This document shows positions 45,574 to 55,654 of a stretch of DNA of 64,000 nucleotides, in pieces. Source of the DNA: Yersinia proxima. Its GTDB lineage: Bacteria > Pseudomonadota > Gammaproteobacteria > Enterobacterales > Enterobacteriaceae. The translations under genes were made by a program, and so were the position numbers. Location of the stretch: contig NZ_CABHYG010000009.1 in assembly GCF_902170785.1 (NCBI RefSeq), forward strand, positions 186,001-250,000, read 5' to 3'. The stretch's first letter is position 1; every line of letters starts with the position of its first letter. Below the pieces are notes generated by a model. It did no database searches. It had not been told where the DNA came from and saw nothing but the letters and a program-made list of their open reading frames with translations.

Positions 45574-46548
45574 CTACGGGTTCAAGACTTTCTTTGAGTC
45601 CAACGCACTGTGAATAGCGGCTTCCAATTCGTTAGCTTCAAATTTCGCTACATAGGCGTCAGCACCCACTTTACGCACGTGGTCTTCGTTTGCACTACCC
45701 GATAATGAGGAGTGGATAATCACCGGAATATTCTTCAGGAATTCATCCCGCTTAATATTCAGTGTCAGAGTAAAGCCATCCATCTCCGGCATTTCTAAAT
45801 CAGTTAATACAAATGAAATTTTATCCGAAACCGGACGGCCTTCCGCTCTTGCCTCATCAGCTATCTTTTTGATTTTATTCCACGCTTCCAAACCGGTGAT
45901 ATGCATAGCGGCAGGAATATCCATCATCTTCAAGGCTTGTTCCAGCATGGAGCGAGCGACTTTTGAGTCTTCTGCCACAATAGCGACTGCCCCCGGTTTC
46001 AAATCAAAGGCTTTGGTCTTCTCGCTATCAATTTGAACATTGCGGTTAGCCGGAATAATGTCATATAAAATCTGCTCAACATCCAAGACCAACGCCAGGC
46101 GGTTACTGGCTTTATCGTTGTCGAGACGTGCAATACTGGTGATATTACGGCTCTTGACACCCGCATCAGCCGCCAGTACCTGACTCCATTCCAAACGGAC
46201 AATATCGTCAACAGATTCCACCGCAAATGCCTGAGTACTGCGGGCATATTCGGTCACCAACAGAATGTTTAATCCGGTTTTGGGTACACAACCGACAATC
46301 GCCGGAAGATCAATCACGGGAATGATTTCCCCACGAATATTCGCCATGCCCATCATCGGTGAAGCCATACCTGCCGCTTTGGTTAAAGTTGGCATCGGGA
46401 CTATTTCACGTAATTTAAACACGTTAATGCCGTACAGCTCCGATTGTTGCTCCTCTTGGGATTCCCCCAAACGGAACAGCAACAGCTCAAATCTGTTGGA
46501 GGAGGTGAGATTTGTTCTCTCCTCTATCTCTTTTTGAAAATTATCCAT
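45574..46548 (-). CDS. cheV: Chemotaxis coupling protein CheV
   Basis: This 324-residue protein has an N-terminal CheW-like domain (about 20-165, with YGINVFKLREIVPMP and NIRGEIIPVIDLPAIVG). Its C-terminal receiver domain carries phospho-acceptor Asp250 in FVLTDLEMPEMDGF. CheV couples chemoreceptors to the kinase CheA and may act as a phosphate sink; E. coli lacks it, while Salmonella and Yersinia have it. I chose the ATG at 46548, where the family's sequence starts; the frame is open 35 codons further. It stands alone here, away from other che genes. Confidence 0.88.
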   Translation of the reverse strand: MDNFQKEIEERTNLTSSNRFELLLFRLGESQEEQQSELYGINVFKLREIVPMPTLTKAAGMASPMMGMANIRGEIIPVIDLPAIVGCVPKTGLNILLVTEYARSTQAFAVESVDDIVRLEWSQVLAADAGVKSRNITSIARLDNDKASNRLALVLDVEQILYDIIPANRNVQIDSEKTKAFDLKPGAVAIVAEDSKVARSMLEQALKMMDIPAAMHITGLEAWNKIKKIADEARAEGRPVSDKISFVLTDLEMPEMDGFTLTLNIKRDEFLKNIPVIIHSSLSGSANEDHVRKVGADAYVAKFEANELEAAIHSALDSKKVLNP

Positions 46549-46726
46549 GCTTCCCCGATACCTTTTTCCAATGGAGGAACTTATCTCCTTATCATTATCG
46601 GCACCAGGCGGAGAATGCTTAATAATTCGACTTAAGAATAATTCTTTAACCATTTATTGGATGCCAATCACCTGTTAGGCTGCTGACTATAGTGATTTTA
46701 TTATTCATCCAGATTAAGGAACGACT

Positions 46727-47899
46727 ATGTCCGCGAGTTCGCCGGTATCAATACACCCAGAGCATCTGCCGATAAGAGTTAATGCTGCCATTGATCAGGC
46801 GCTCGCTGAGCAACGTCTGGTGGGCGCGGTCGTCATTATCGCCCTTAACGGTGAGATACATTTCTGCCGCGCGGCAGGATTAGCTGAGCGCGAGACTGCG
46901 CGCCCGATGACGGTTGACACGCTATTCCGCCTGGCATCTATCAGTAAACCCATTGTTTCCACTGCGGCGATGGTATTGGTTGCACAAGGCAAACTTGAGC
47001 TTGATGGCGATATTCGTCGTTGGCTGCCGGGTTTTCAGCCACGGCTCGCATCGGGGGAATTAGCTGATATTACGGTGCGTCAATTACTCAGCCATACGGC
47101 CGGTTTAGGCTATCGCTTTTCTGAAGCCGATGACGATGGCCCCTATGCCCGCGCCGGGGTATCCGATGGTATGGATAAATCAGAAATAACCTTGCATGAG
47201 AATTTGCGTCGATTAGCGACGATACCACTGCACTTCGCACCGGGAACATCCTGGCGTTATTCTCTGGCGATTGATGTTATTGGCGCGGTTATTGAGCAAG
47301 TCTGCGGGCAGCCATTGAATCAAGCCATTCGCGCGTTAGTGACCGGGCCATTGCAGATGAATGATACCGATTTTTTCACCCGAGATATTGGCCGTTTAGC
47401 CACGCCCTATGTTAATGACCTCCCAGCACCGCGACTGCTACAAGAAGATGAATGCGTTGCTTTTTCGCCCGAGGAAATTGGTGTGCGGTTTTCTCCCGCC
47501 CGCGTACTCAACGCGCAATCTTTCCCTTCAGGTGGTGCGGGTATGGTGGGTAGCGCCAGTGACCTGTTACGTTTATTAGAAACACTGCGTCAAGGTGGTG
47601 CACCGCTACTTCCTGCCGCATTAGTTGATGAAATGGGGCGAGATCAAACGGGCGGCATTCCCCTTCCAGATGCGCCTGGTATAGGTTTTGGTTTAGGGTT
47701 TTCCGTACTGAGAAATCCGCTTGAAGCGGCTTCACCAGAATCTATCGGCACATGGAGTTGGGGCGGGGTTTATGGGCATTCCTGGTTTGTCGACCCACTA
47801 CAGAAGCTAAGTGTGGTCGCACTGACTAATACTTTATATGAGGGAATGTCCGGGCAATTCGTCAATGATCTGCGCGATGCAATTTATGCTTCCCGATAA
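46727..47899 (+). CDS. Serine hydrolase of the beta-lactamase / EstB esterase family
   Basis: This 390-residue protein carries the class C-type nucleophile motif S71-IS-K74 (in FRLASISKPIVS) and a Tyr-containing second motif in SWRYSLAIDVIG. C-terminal parts such as GGAGMVGSASDLLRLLE and GVYGHSWFVDPLQKLSVVALTN are typical. No signal peptide is visible, so it is probably cytoplasmic and an esterase rather than a true beta-lactamase. Its expression is unlinked to its neighbours. Substrate unknown. Confidence 0.85.
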   Translation: MSASSPVSIHPEHLPIRVNAAIDQALAEQRLVGAVVIIALNGEIHFCRAAGLAERETARPMTVDTLFRLASISKPIVSTAAMVLVAQGKLELDGDIRRWLPGFQPRLASGELADITVRQLLSHTAGLGYRFSEADDDGPYARAGVSDGMDKSEITLHENLRRLATIPLHFAPGTSWRYSLAIDVIGAVIEQVCGQPLNQAIRALVTGPLQMNDTDFFTRDIGRLATPYVNDLPAPRLLQEDECVAFSPEEIGVRFSPARVLNAQSFPSGGAGMVGSASDLLRLLETLRQGGAPLLPAALVDEMGRDQTGGIPLPDAPGIGFGLGFSVLRNPLEAASPESIGTWSWGGVYGHSWFVDPLQKLSVVALTNTLYEGMSGQFVNDLRDAIYASR

Positions 47900-47934
47900 A
47901 AACGAAAAGAATGGAACAATAGCAAAATAGTACA

Positions 47935-47961
47935 AATCCCCCTGCGAATAGCTGGGGGATT
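47935..47961. terminator. Bidirectional terminator between serine hydrolase and deoR-type gene
   Basis: AATCCCCC and GGGGGATT form a perfect 8-bp stem with an 11-nt loop in the gap between two convergent genes. A-rich and T-rich flanks lie on either side. Confidence 0.65.
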
Positions 47962-47970
47962 AAAATCAAA

Positions 47971-48732
47971 TTAATTGGCGTAAATAATTTTATCTGAATA
48001 AAGCGCTTCAATTGCTTGCTTATGGGAATTCTTCTTTTTATCGGTGACGATAATATCGATATCGTTGATGTCACTTATTTTCATTAGCCCACTTTGACCA
48101 AATTTACTGGTATCACATAAAATTACTTTCTGCCTGCCCATTGCCAGCATTTTCTTGGCAATACGTCCTTCATCGAGATTTTTCACCATCACGCCAAAAT
48201 CACTGTCTATACCGCCAACACCCACAAAACTAAAATCGGTGTGAATGTCATTCATTTGTTCAATTGTTTGAATACCTAAATTAGCCTTATAAATATGGTT
48301 ATATTCGCCACCCAACACATGCACAATTGCCATATTATTTTTACTTTTTATTTGATCGGCAATTAAAGATGAATTGGTGAAAACAGTAAATTTCACTAAC
48401 GGCAAGAATGAAGAAAAAATAAGTGTAGTGGTACAAGAGTCAATAAATAAACTATCATTTTCAGTGACCAGTGAAGCCGCATATTGACCAATCAGCATTT
48501 TCTCCTGGCGATTTAAATCCATTCTTTGAGCAAAACTGCCCTCTTGTATATTCTGAACTTTTATTGCACCGCCGTGGACTTTGGTGACCTCACCACTCTT
48601 TTCCAAATAGGAAAGATCTCTGCGGATCGTTTCAGATGTCACACCCAATTCCTCGGAAAGACCAATAACAGAAACCTCACCAAGGCTATCCAGCTTTTCC
48701 AAAATAAACTGTTTACGTTTGATCTGATTCAT
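47971..48732 (-). CDS. DeoR family repressor
   Basis: This 253-residue regulator has an N-terminal winged helix (GEVSVIGLSEELGVTSETIRRDLSYLEKSG, about residues 17-46, in one stretch) followed by KVHGGAIKV and a sugar-phosphate-sensing domain with SLFIDSCTTTLIFSSFLP and KVILCDTSKFGQ. Such regulators repress sugar catabolic operons until a phosphorylated intermediate binds. It is the last gene of the permease, TIM-barrel and HAD set, its likely target. The promoter region upstream of the permease contains repeated AAAACAACA sequences that might be operators. Confidence 0.9.
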   Translation of the reverse strand: MNQIKRKQFILEKLDSLGEVSVIGLSEELGVTSETIRRDLSYLEKSGEVTKVHGGAIKVQNIQEGSFAQRMDLNRQEKMLIGQYAASLVTENDSLFIDSCTTTLIFSSFLPLVKFTVFTNSSLIADQIKSKNNMAIVHVLGGEYNHIYKANLGIQTIEQMNDIHTDFSFVGVGGIDSDFGVMVKNLDEGRIAKKMLAMGRQKVILCDTSKFGQSGLMKISDINDIDIIVTDKKKNSHKQAIEALYSDKIIYAN

Positions 48733-48836
48733 AAGAATAGCGGCCCGAAGCTGTGCGATACATTTAGAGCCTATTTTATTAGGCTATTTTACTTGCCATT
48801 CTACGCAATAATTTTATGAAACAAAAGGCGATTCCG

Positions 48837-49646
48837 TCACAGTGGCCAGAGTTGATTAATGGCAAAAGCAACTCCGTGGTGATTGTTATCCTGACTCACT
48901 TTGTCCGCGCAAGATTTGACGAAATCACTGGCATTACCCATTGCTACACCAACGGCTGAAAACTGAAACATACTGATATCATTTTCCTGATCGCCTATAC
49001 TGACCACCGATTGAGAGCCAATATTTAAATGCCGTGATAAATAATGCAATGCTTCCCCCTTCGTAATGCCCTGTCTCATTATTTCGTAATAATGACGACT
49101 GGTCTTACTGAGTGAGTATTGACGATGAAATCTCTCGTCTATTTTATTAGCGACATTATCAATAAAATCAGTCGAACCAACAATAGAGACTTTGACGATA
49201 TCATCTCGTTGAATAATGTCTTTAGGTTCAACAAAGGCCAATTCCATCGCAAAGAGTTGAGACTCATAGCGCGTATAATCACTGATACTCTTCAAACTGG
49301 ATATCATATTATCGCGGGTGAAAAAATGATATTGAAACTCATTTTCAGCAAGCATGTTTATCACATTTTTTACATCCAGTCGATGCAATGGCATAAAACG
49401 AATATCTTTTTTATCAACAGCATCATATATCCATGCACCATTAAACGAAATAAAGTAACGAATTAAATATTCTAATTCAGTATTGCGGATAACAGCTGCA
49501 ATAGCCATAACTGGCCGGGCTGAACATAAAACAACTGTGCCATGCTGATGAATAACACGCTTTACCGCATTAATATTCTGAGCTGATATTTGGTTTTGCT
49601 GATTGAGTAAAGTGCCATCAAGATCAAGGGCCAGTAACTTATACAT
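48837..49646 (-). CDS. HAD family phosphatase (Cof type)
   Basis: This 269-residue hydrolase of the HAD superfamily, subfamily IIB, has nucleophile Asp8 and acid Asp10 in LALDLDGTLLN. Motif II lies near VVLCSARPVMA, then a Lys (ITKGEALHYL) and the final acidic motif VVSIGDQENDISMF with GVAMGNASDFVK. Cof-type enzymes remove phosphate from sugar phosphates or flavin compounds. Being in the same operon as a sugar permease, it may dephosphorylate an intermediate that accumulates. Substrate not predictable. Confidence 0.9.
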   Translation of the reverse strand: MYKLLALDLDGTLLNQQNQISAQNINAVKRVIHQHGTVVLCSARPVMAIAAVIRNTELEYLIRYFISFNGAWIYDAVDKKDIRFMPLHRLDVKNVINMLAENEFQYHFFTRDNMISSLKSISDYTRYESQLFAMELAFVEPKDIIQRDDIVKVSIVGSTDFIDNVANKIDERFHRQYSLSKTSRHYYEIMRQGITKGEALHYLSRHLNIGSQSVVSIGDQENDISMFQFSAVGVAMGNASDFVKSCADKVSQDNNHHGVAFAINQLWPL

Positions 49647-49717
49647 ACTTTAGCTCCAATAAAAAGGGAGAAAATATTATTACTAATACATTCTCCCTCC
49701 AGGCTAACATCATACCA

Positions 49718-50557
49718 TCAGTGAGTAATAAACCGCGATACAACATCCTTAGCTGCATTGCAGACAACATTATCAATAGCGGTGCCCACGACCAGAATAT
49801 TGACCCCGGTATCTTTAAATGCTTTCGCATTTTCCAGATTAATACCGCCTTCGGCTAATGTGGGCACTGAAACTGCACCGACCAAGGCCAGAAGTCGTTG
49901 TTTAATAACCTCAGGAATATCGCCAGCGCTAACCCCTTCGTAGCTCATGCCGGTCATTAAACCAATCATATCGACCCCTAACTCTTCCATTTTTTTAGCC
50001 ACTTCAGCGACATCAGCTGGAGTTTCAGCTGCAATACCGAAGGTGTGTAAATCGCTTGGGTGACCAATATAAGCATCCACTGTCAGGCCATATTTATGGG
50101 CTAAATCGACCAGTTCCTTTAAATCTTCAAAGCTGGATTTATGGGTATGCAAACCGTCAGCACCTGATTGAGCAATCAATAAAATATCCTGTTCAGTTAC
50201 CGGCGTGGGTACAGTTTCTGTAAAGCCTCCGGCAATCCCGACAGTAATAAAAATATCATCCGCCACCACATTACGTACACCCTGCACTGCTTCTGCCATT
50301 TGCCCGATAGTTATCTCATGGCGAATGCGCTCTGCGGCATGCATATTCGTCACACCATTATGGCCACGCGCTAATGCCAATGCCGGGTGATTCGGTTCTA
50401 ACAATTTAACACCAGAATCGCATACTGCTTTCGCTAAGCGAGCGTCATCTCCGGTTATTCCAGTACTCAGAATAGTTTGACCGCCATGTAACGTAATTGC
50501 GTTTCGTACTTTATCCATAGCGACGGATCGTTTCTTACTCATATCAGCGTTGAACAT
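49718..50557 (-). CDS. TIM-barrel protein of unknown function in a sugar operon
   Basis: This 279-residue protein has a predicted (beta/alpha)8 pattern and a phosphate-binding signature near the C-terminus (VPTLAEGGINLENAKAF and NILVVGTAID), like members of the ribulose-phosphate-binding barrel superfamily (NanE, HisA, ThiG). Other conserved-looking stretches are ADDIFITVGIAGGFTETVP, GADGLHTHKSSFEDL and MIGLMTGMSYEG. I cannot name the family with certainty; an epimerase or aldolase acting on a sugar phosphate is the best guess. AGAGG precedes the ATG. It follows the permease gene by about 40 bases. Confidence 0.65.
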   Translation of the reverse strand: MFNADMSKKRSVAMDKVRNAITLHGGQTILSTGITGDDARLAKAVCDSGVKLLEPNHPALALARGHNGVTNMHAAERIRHEITIGQMAEAVQGVRNVVADDIFITVGIAGGFTETVPTPVTEQDILLIAQSGADGLHTHKSSFEDLKELVDLAHKYGLTVDAYIGHPSDLHTFGIAAETPADVAEVAKKMEELGVDMIGLMTGMSYEGVSAGDIPEVIKQRLLALVGAVSVPTLAEGGINLENAKAFKDTGVNILVVGTAIDNVVCNAAKDVVSRFITH

Positions 50558-50599
50558 ATTTACCTCTACTTGATTTATATAAAACTGCTTTTTTAATTG

Positions 50600-52204
50600 T
50601 TAACTCTTAGCCGAAATCCCTGGTGTTGGTGATTCGGGTACTGCCTTTTTAATTGCTACAAATTTGTTGGCTAATAGGGTGATGACACAAGTCAACACTA
50701 ACGTTACCGCCATCACTATCGCCATATAGAAAGCGTTATTTGATAAGAATGGTGAAGCGAAAGCAGGGACATAAGCCACGCCTTTAATATTTAATAATCC
50801 CAACAACATTCCACCGACACCGGCTGAGAATATCGCGCCAGCAAAGACGACTTTATTAGAGAACATGAATGGATAAGCTGATTCGACAAACGTCCCGAAA
50901 CCTAAGTTAATTAACAACCCCGGAGCAGCAACAGCGGCCTCACTTTTTTCTCGTGGCGCAATCACGTTTGCCAGATTAATACCTGCCGCCACCATAACCA
51001 GCCCAACCATATCGACAGCACCGAGGAAACTGACGCCGGACTTTTCCATTTCCAGTAACACCAATGGCAATATAACTGCGTGATAGACTCCGCCCAGAAT
51101 GGCCGGCCAAATCACCAATCCTGCCAGTAATCCGGCCAGTATTGGGCTGAAGGCTAGAGTGGCTTCGATGGCCAGTTTGATATAGTCACCGGCGGCCAAA
51201 GCCAATGGGCTGAGCAGGTAATACATCACTAAACCAGAAAATAAACCGGACAAACCACCCGCCACGATATTGATTGTCGTCATGGGGAATTGCCATTTCA
51301 GACACAATCCGAACAGATAGCGCACCATAATACCCGCGCCGATCCCGCCCAAAATACCGCCGATTAATCCCCCTTCAACCGATAGCACACCAGCAACTAC
51401 CCCCGCCACAATCGATACTTCATCCAGCTCGGAAACCTGTTTAGCCGCAATAACTGCGACAATCACCGGCAGCCCTTTGAGCAACAGTTCAAAGATGGCA
51501 TTCAGTGATTGCAGCCCTGGGATATGGCTGAGTGCTAACACAATGGCCATTGCGATAAAGCCGGGTAAGGCTGGGATCATGATGCTGCGAATATTGATTC
51601 TTTTTAGCAGACTCTTATCGCTGCCCGGCAGCGTGGCATCGCCACTACCCAAGACCGGGGTATATTTTATCTGCCAGTATTTGCATAACGAGGCGGTAAA
51701 AGAGATAGCCCGGGTACGGCTATTGGTGCCGGTGGTCCCAGAAGTGGCAATGACATTTGCGCCTTTGGAGGTGATAATCGCCATTGAGGTGCCGCCGGTG
51801 CCCACGATAGGAACTTTCTTTTCGATCGCCGCCAGGATAGCTTCTTTATTACTGCGGTCAGGATCAGCACTCATGATGATGATGCCATCAATAGCACCAG
51901 CACGGATTTGTGCCGCAATAGCTGCATCCGAGGATTTTACCGCGTCATTCACCTCTGACAGTTTTCCCTGGAAACTAATCTGGGGTTTATCCTTTTCTTC
52001 GGCGATTATTGAATACACTGCAGCGGCTGTGGTCGGTTTTGCCACATCCATCGATTCTTCTGCTGCAATAAATTGCACCGCACTGACACCTAACCCCGCA
52101 GAGTGAAGCTGGGTATAGATTTCTTGTAAAAGTCTTTCGGGGTATGCACCACCGAGATTGAACAGATTTCCCCCACTGCTTCCGAGTATTGCTACATTTT
52201 TCAT
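50600..52204 (-). CDS. PTS EIIC-like membrane permease with an N-terminal soluble domain
   Basis: The protein has 534 residues from ATG 52204 (GAGG 6 bases upstream; a TTG 12 bases earlier is less likely). Residues 1 to about 190 look like a soluble alpha/beta domain (MKNVAILGSSGGNLFNLGG, IDGIIIMSADPDRSNKEA, VPIVGTGGTSMAIITSKGA, ATSGTTGTNSRT). From about 205 on there are some ten membrane segments resembling PTS EIIC proteins (GLLAGLVIWPAILGGVYHAV, VESAYPFMFSNKVV). No EIIA or EIIB gene or Cys-phosphorylation motif is present nearby, so whether it is a phosphotransferase or a plain permease is open. Confidence 0.62.
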   Translation of the reverse strand: MKNVAILGSSGGNLFNLGGAYPERLLQEIYTQLHSAGLGVSAVQFIAAEESMDVAKPTTAAAVYSIIAEEKDKPQISFQGKLSEVNDAVKSSDAAIAAQIRAGAIDGIIIMSADPDRSNKEAILAAIEKKVPIVGTGGTSMAIITSKGANVIATSGTTGTNSRTRAISFTASLCKYWQIKYTPVLGSGDATLPGSDKSLLKRINIRSIMIPALPGFIAMAIVLALSHIPGLQSLNAIFELLLKGLPVIVAVIAAKQVSELDEVSIVAGVVAGVLSVEGGLIGGILGGIGAGIMVRYLFGLCLKWQFPMTTINIVAGGLSGLFSGLVMYYLLSPLALAAGDYIKLAIEATLAFSPILAGLLAGLVIWPAILGGVYHAVILPLVLLEMEKSGVSFLGAVDMVGLVMVAAGINLANVIAPREKSEAAVAAPGLLINLGFGTFVESAYPFMFSNKVVFAGAIFSAGVGGMLLGLLNIKGVAYVPAFASPFLSNNAFYMAIVMAVTLVLTCVITLLANKFVAIKKAVPESPTPGISAKS

Positions 52205-52216
52205 GTCGGGCCTCAA

Positions 52217-52586
52217 AAGATAAGAAATGTTAGAAAGTGTTATTATGTTTTTAACTGCAATTCACAATCACAGAAACAACAATTCAAAGCAACACAAAAC
52301 AACATTGCAATACCTATTAGCCACGCTAACGAAATAGTCATTAACTTCACTAATGAAATATAATAGCCTTAGATTTAAACTAAAATTTTTTAAAAAATAG
52401 ATAGTGCAACATTAAAAACCACAAAGTGGCTTTTTGTTGTTTTATTTTGTTTTGTTGTTTTCGTGATGGGGTTCAAATATTGCGATGACCATCACTTAGA
52501 TGGAGAAATCAAACAGAAGAATGCAGAGTGGCTTATTGCAGACATAATCGATAGCGGCTAATAAGCCGCCATGACTGCCATCATTA
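52217..52586. promoter_or_regulatory. Promoter region of the PTS-like operon with repeated AAAACAACA motifs
   Basis: This 370-base AT-rich gap lies between the MATE stop and the permease start and has no gene. AAACAACA occurs at 52274-52281 and AAAACAACA at 52296-52304 on the plus strand. The reverse, TGTTGTTTT, occurs at 52435-52443 and 52453-52461. The paired, oppositely oriented arrangement suggests binding sites, perhaps for the operon's own DeoR-type repressor. Confidence 0.4.
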
Positions 52587-53984
52587 TCAAGCCGCAGGCC
52601 GATAACGCCATAACCAACGTCCACTCGCCATACGACGATAAAACAGCACGCCGCGTACTATCCAGTCGAGGAACATACCCATCCAGACACCGGTGACACC
52701 AAACCCTAATGTCACGCCCAGAATATAACCGGCGACAATACGGCAACCCCACATCCCCGCGAGGGCTACCCACATGGTATAACTGGCATCTTTCGCGCCT
52801 TTTAGCCCTGATGGTAACACCCAGGCCGCAGCCCAAATCGGCATAAAGAGCGCATTGATCCAAATCAGGTGCTTAACGACCTCGATAACTCCCGGTTCAT
52901 TGGTAAACAGCGATGCCAGAAATCCAGCACTGGGAATCGACAGCAAAGCAATAAAACAGATACCAATAGTTGATAACCAAAAGATATGCTTAATCTGACG
53001 GGTGGGCTGCAAAATCTGCCCTTTCCCCAAACGAGTACCAATAATAATTGTCGAGGTGTATCCCAGCGCATTACCCGGTAAGTTGATCAGCCCAACAATG
53101 GAAAATGCGATAAAGTTACCGGCAATCACTTCTGTCCCCATTCCGGCGACAAAGCGCTGAGTAATCAGTTTACCTATACTAAACATCACCGATTCAACAC
53201 TGGCTGGTATACCAATACTTAATACTTCAAACATGATGGCTGAGGTAAAAGGCATAAAATAGGCTTTAAAGGGAATCCGCAGGGTATTATTGGCTCCGTA
53301 AATCAATACCAACACTACAACTAAAGCCCCTAAATAACGGGAAAGTGTGATACCAATACCTGCACCGACAAAACCTAATCCCGGCCAACTAAACACACCG
53401 TAAATCAGCACACTACTGATAATGATATTAAGAATATTCATGGCGATATTGATAAACATCGGCAGCCGTGTGTTACCCGCACCACGTAACGCCCCACATC
53501 CTACCAAGGTTATTGCCATGGCCGGATAATTCCACACCGTTAAATGTAGATAGGTCAGTGCCATGGATTTCACTGCGGGATCTGCCTGGCTGGCCATCAG
53601 ATCAATAATGGTTTCACCAGCAAAATGCACCAATAACACCAATAATAACGAGATTAGAACCAGTAGAGAGATGGATTCGCGGGCTGCGGTTTGTGCTTGC
53701 TTGCGCTTACGTTGCCCCAAACTGAATGACACTACCACTGATGTGCCAAGCGCCACAGAGGTAAAAAAAGCAGCAATTAGCATATTGAAGCTGTCGGCTA
53801 ATCCTACTGAGGCCATGGCTTCTTTGCCCAACCAACTGACCAACAGAGTGCTAAATACCCCCATTAGTAAGACACACAGTCCTTCAATAAACAGTGGGAT
53901 TGCCAGCGGCGTTATCTCACGCCAGAACAGTACCCGATAGGATTTCCGCTTTTTATACCATGCATTTTCGCAAAAGATTTTCAA
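52587..53984 (-). CDS. MATE family multidrug efflux transporter
   Basis: This 465-residue inner-membrane protein has about 12 hydrophobic segments. Residues from LAIPLFIEGLCVLLMGVFSTLLVSWLG through VGLADSFNMLIAAFFTSVALGTSVVVS are typical of the first MATE half, and the second half holds GLINLPGNALGYTSTIIIGTRLG. MATE proteins export cationic compounds in exchange for Na+ or H+. It resembles YeeO/EmmdR-type exporters more than NorM. It stands alone; tandem TATACTCGA repeats lie just before the start. Confidence 0.88.
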   Translation of the reverse strand: MKIFCENAWYKKRKSYRVLFWREITPLAIPLFIEGLCVLLMGVFSTLLVSWLGKEAMASVGLADSFNMLIAAFFTSVALGTSVVVSFSLGQRKRKQAQTAARESISLLVLISLLLVLLVHFAGETIIDLMASQADPAVKSMALTYLHLTVWNYPAMAITLVGCGALRGAGNTRLPMFINIAMNILNIIISSVLIYGVFSWPGLGFVGAGIGITLSRYLGALVVVLVLIYGANNTLRIPFKAYFMPFTSAIMFEVLSIGIPASVESVMFSIGKLITQRFVAGMGTEVIAGNFIAFSIVGLINLPGNALGYTSTIIIGTRLGKGQILQPTRQIKHIFWLSTIGICFIALLSIPSAGFLASLFTNEPGVIEVVKHLIWINALFMPIWAAAWVLPSGLKGAKDASYTMWVALAGMWGCRIVAGYILGVTLGFGVTGVWMGMFLDWIVRGVLFYRRMASGRWLWRYRPAA

Positions 53985-53989
53985 CTTAA

Positions 53990-54020
53990 TATACTCGAAT
54001 TATTTAGGGTATATACTCGA
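53990..54020. repeat. Direct TATACTCGA repeats before the MATE gene
   Basis: TATACTCGA occurs at 53990-53998 and 54012-54020, spaced exactly 22 bases, about two helical turns. The stretch resembles a fragment of the TATACTCGAA-TAATTCGAGT type repeats that are frequent in Serratia and Yersinia intergenic DNA (from memory). Confidence 0.4.
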
Positions 54021-54218
54021 TAAAAGTCGATGCGAACATCATAACAGAATGGCAAATTAATTTAAATGAAACATCATTTCACACAAACAACAATGAAATA
54101 GTTATGCAATGAAATACACATAAATATGCAAAATATCTTTGACTCGAACACCGCTTTTGCGATATCAATGTAGGCATTGAAACCTTTGCCAGACAGACCT
54201 CATTTATACAGGATTTAA

Positions 54219-55586
<1,368 letters not shown>

Positions 55587-55598
55587 GTAGTGTAGTGA

Positions 55599-55632
55599 GA
55601 AGCAGGTTTAGGTCACAGCCGAAACCTGCTTC
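55599..55632. terminator. Bidirectional hairpin between argG and cobT
   Basis: GAAGCAGGTTT and AAACCTGCTTC form a perfect 11-bp stem with a 12-nt loop between convergent genes. A T-tract is poor on both sides. Confidence 0.65.
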
Positions 55633-55654
55633 AATACCTGGCATAAAATCAATA

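Noticed and set aside
46727..47899. Beta-lactamase resistance gene
   Set aside because: It has the SxxK motif, but no signal peptide is seen and the sequence looks like EstB-type esterases; a resistance role is unsupported.
54060..54150. ARG box upstream of argG
   Set aside because: AT-rich near-matches such as ATGCAATGAAAT are present, but none matches the 18-bp ARG box well enough to annotate.
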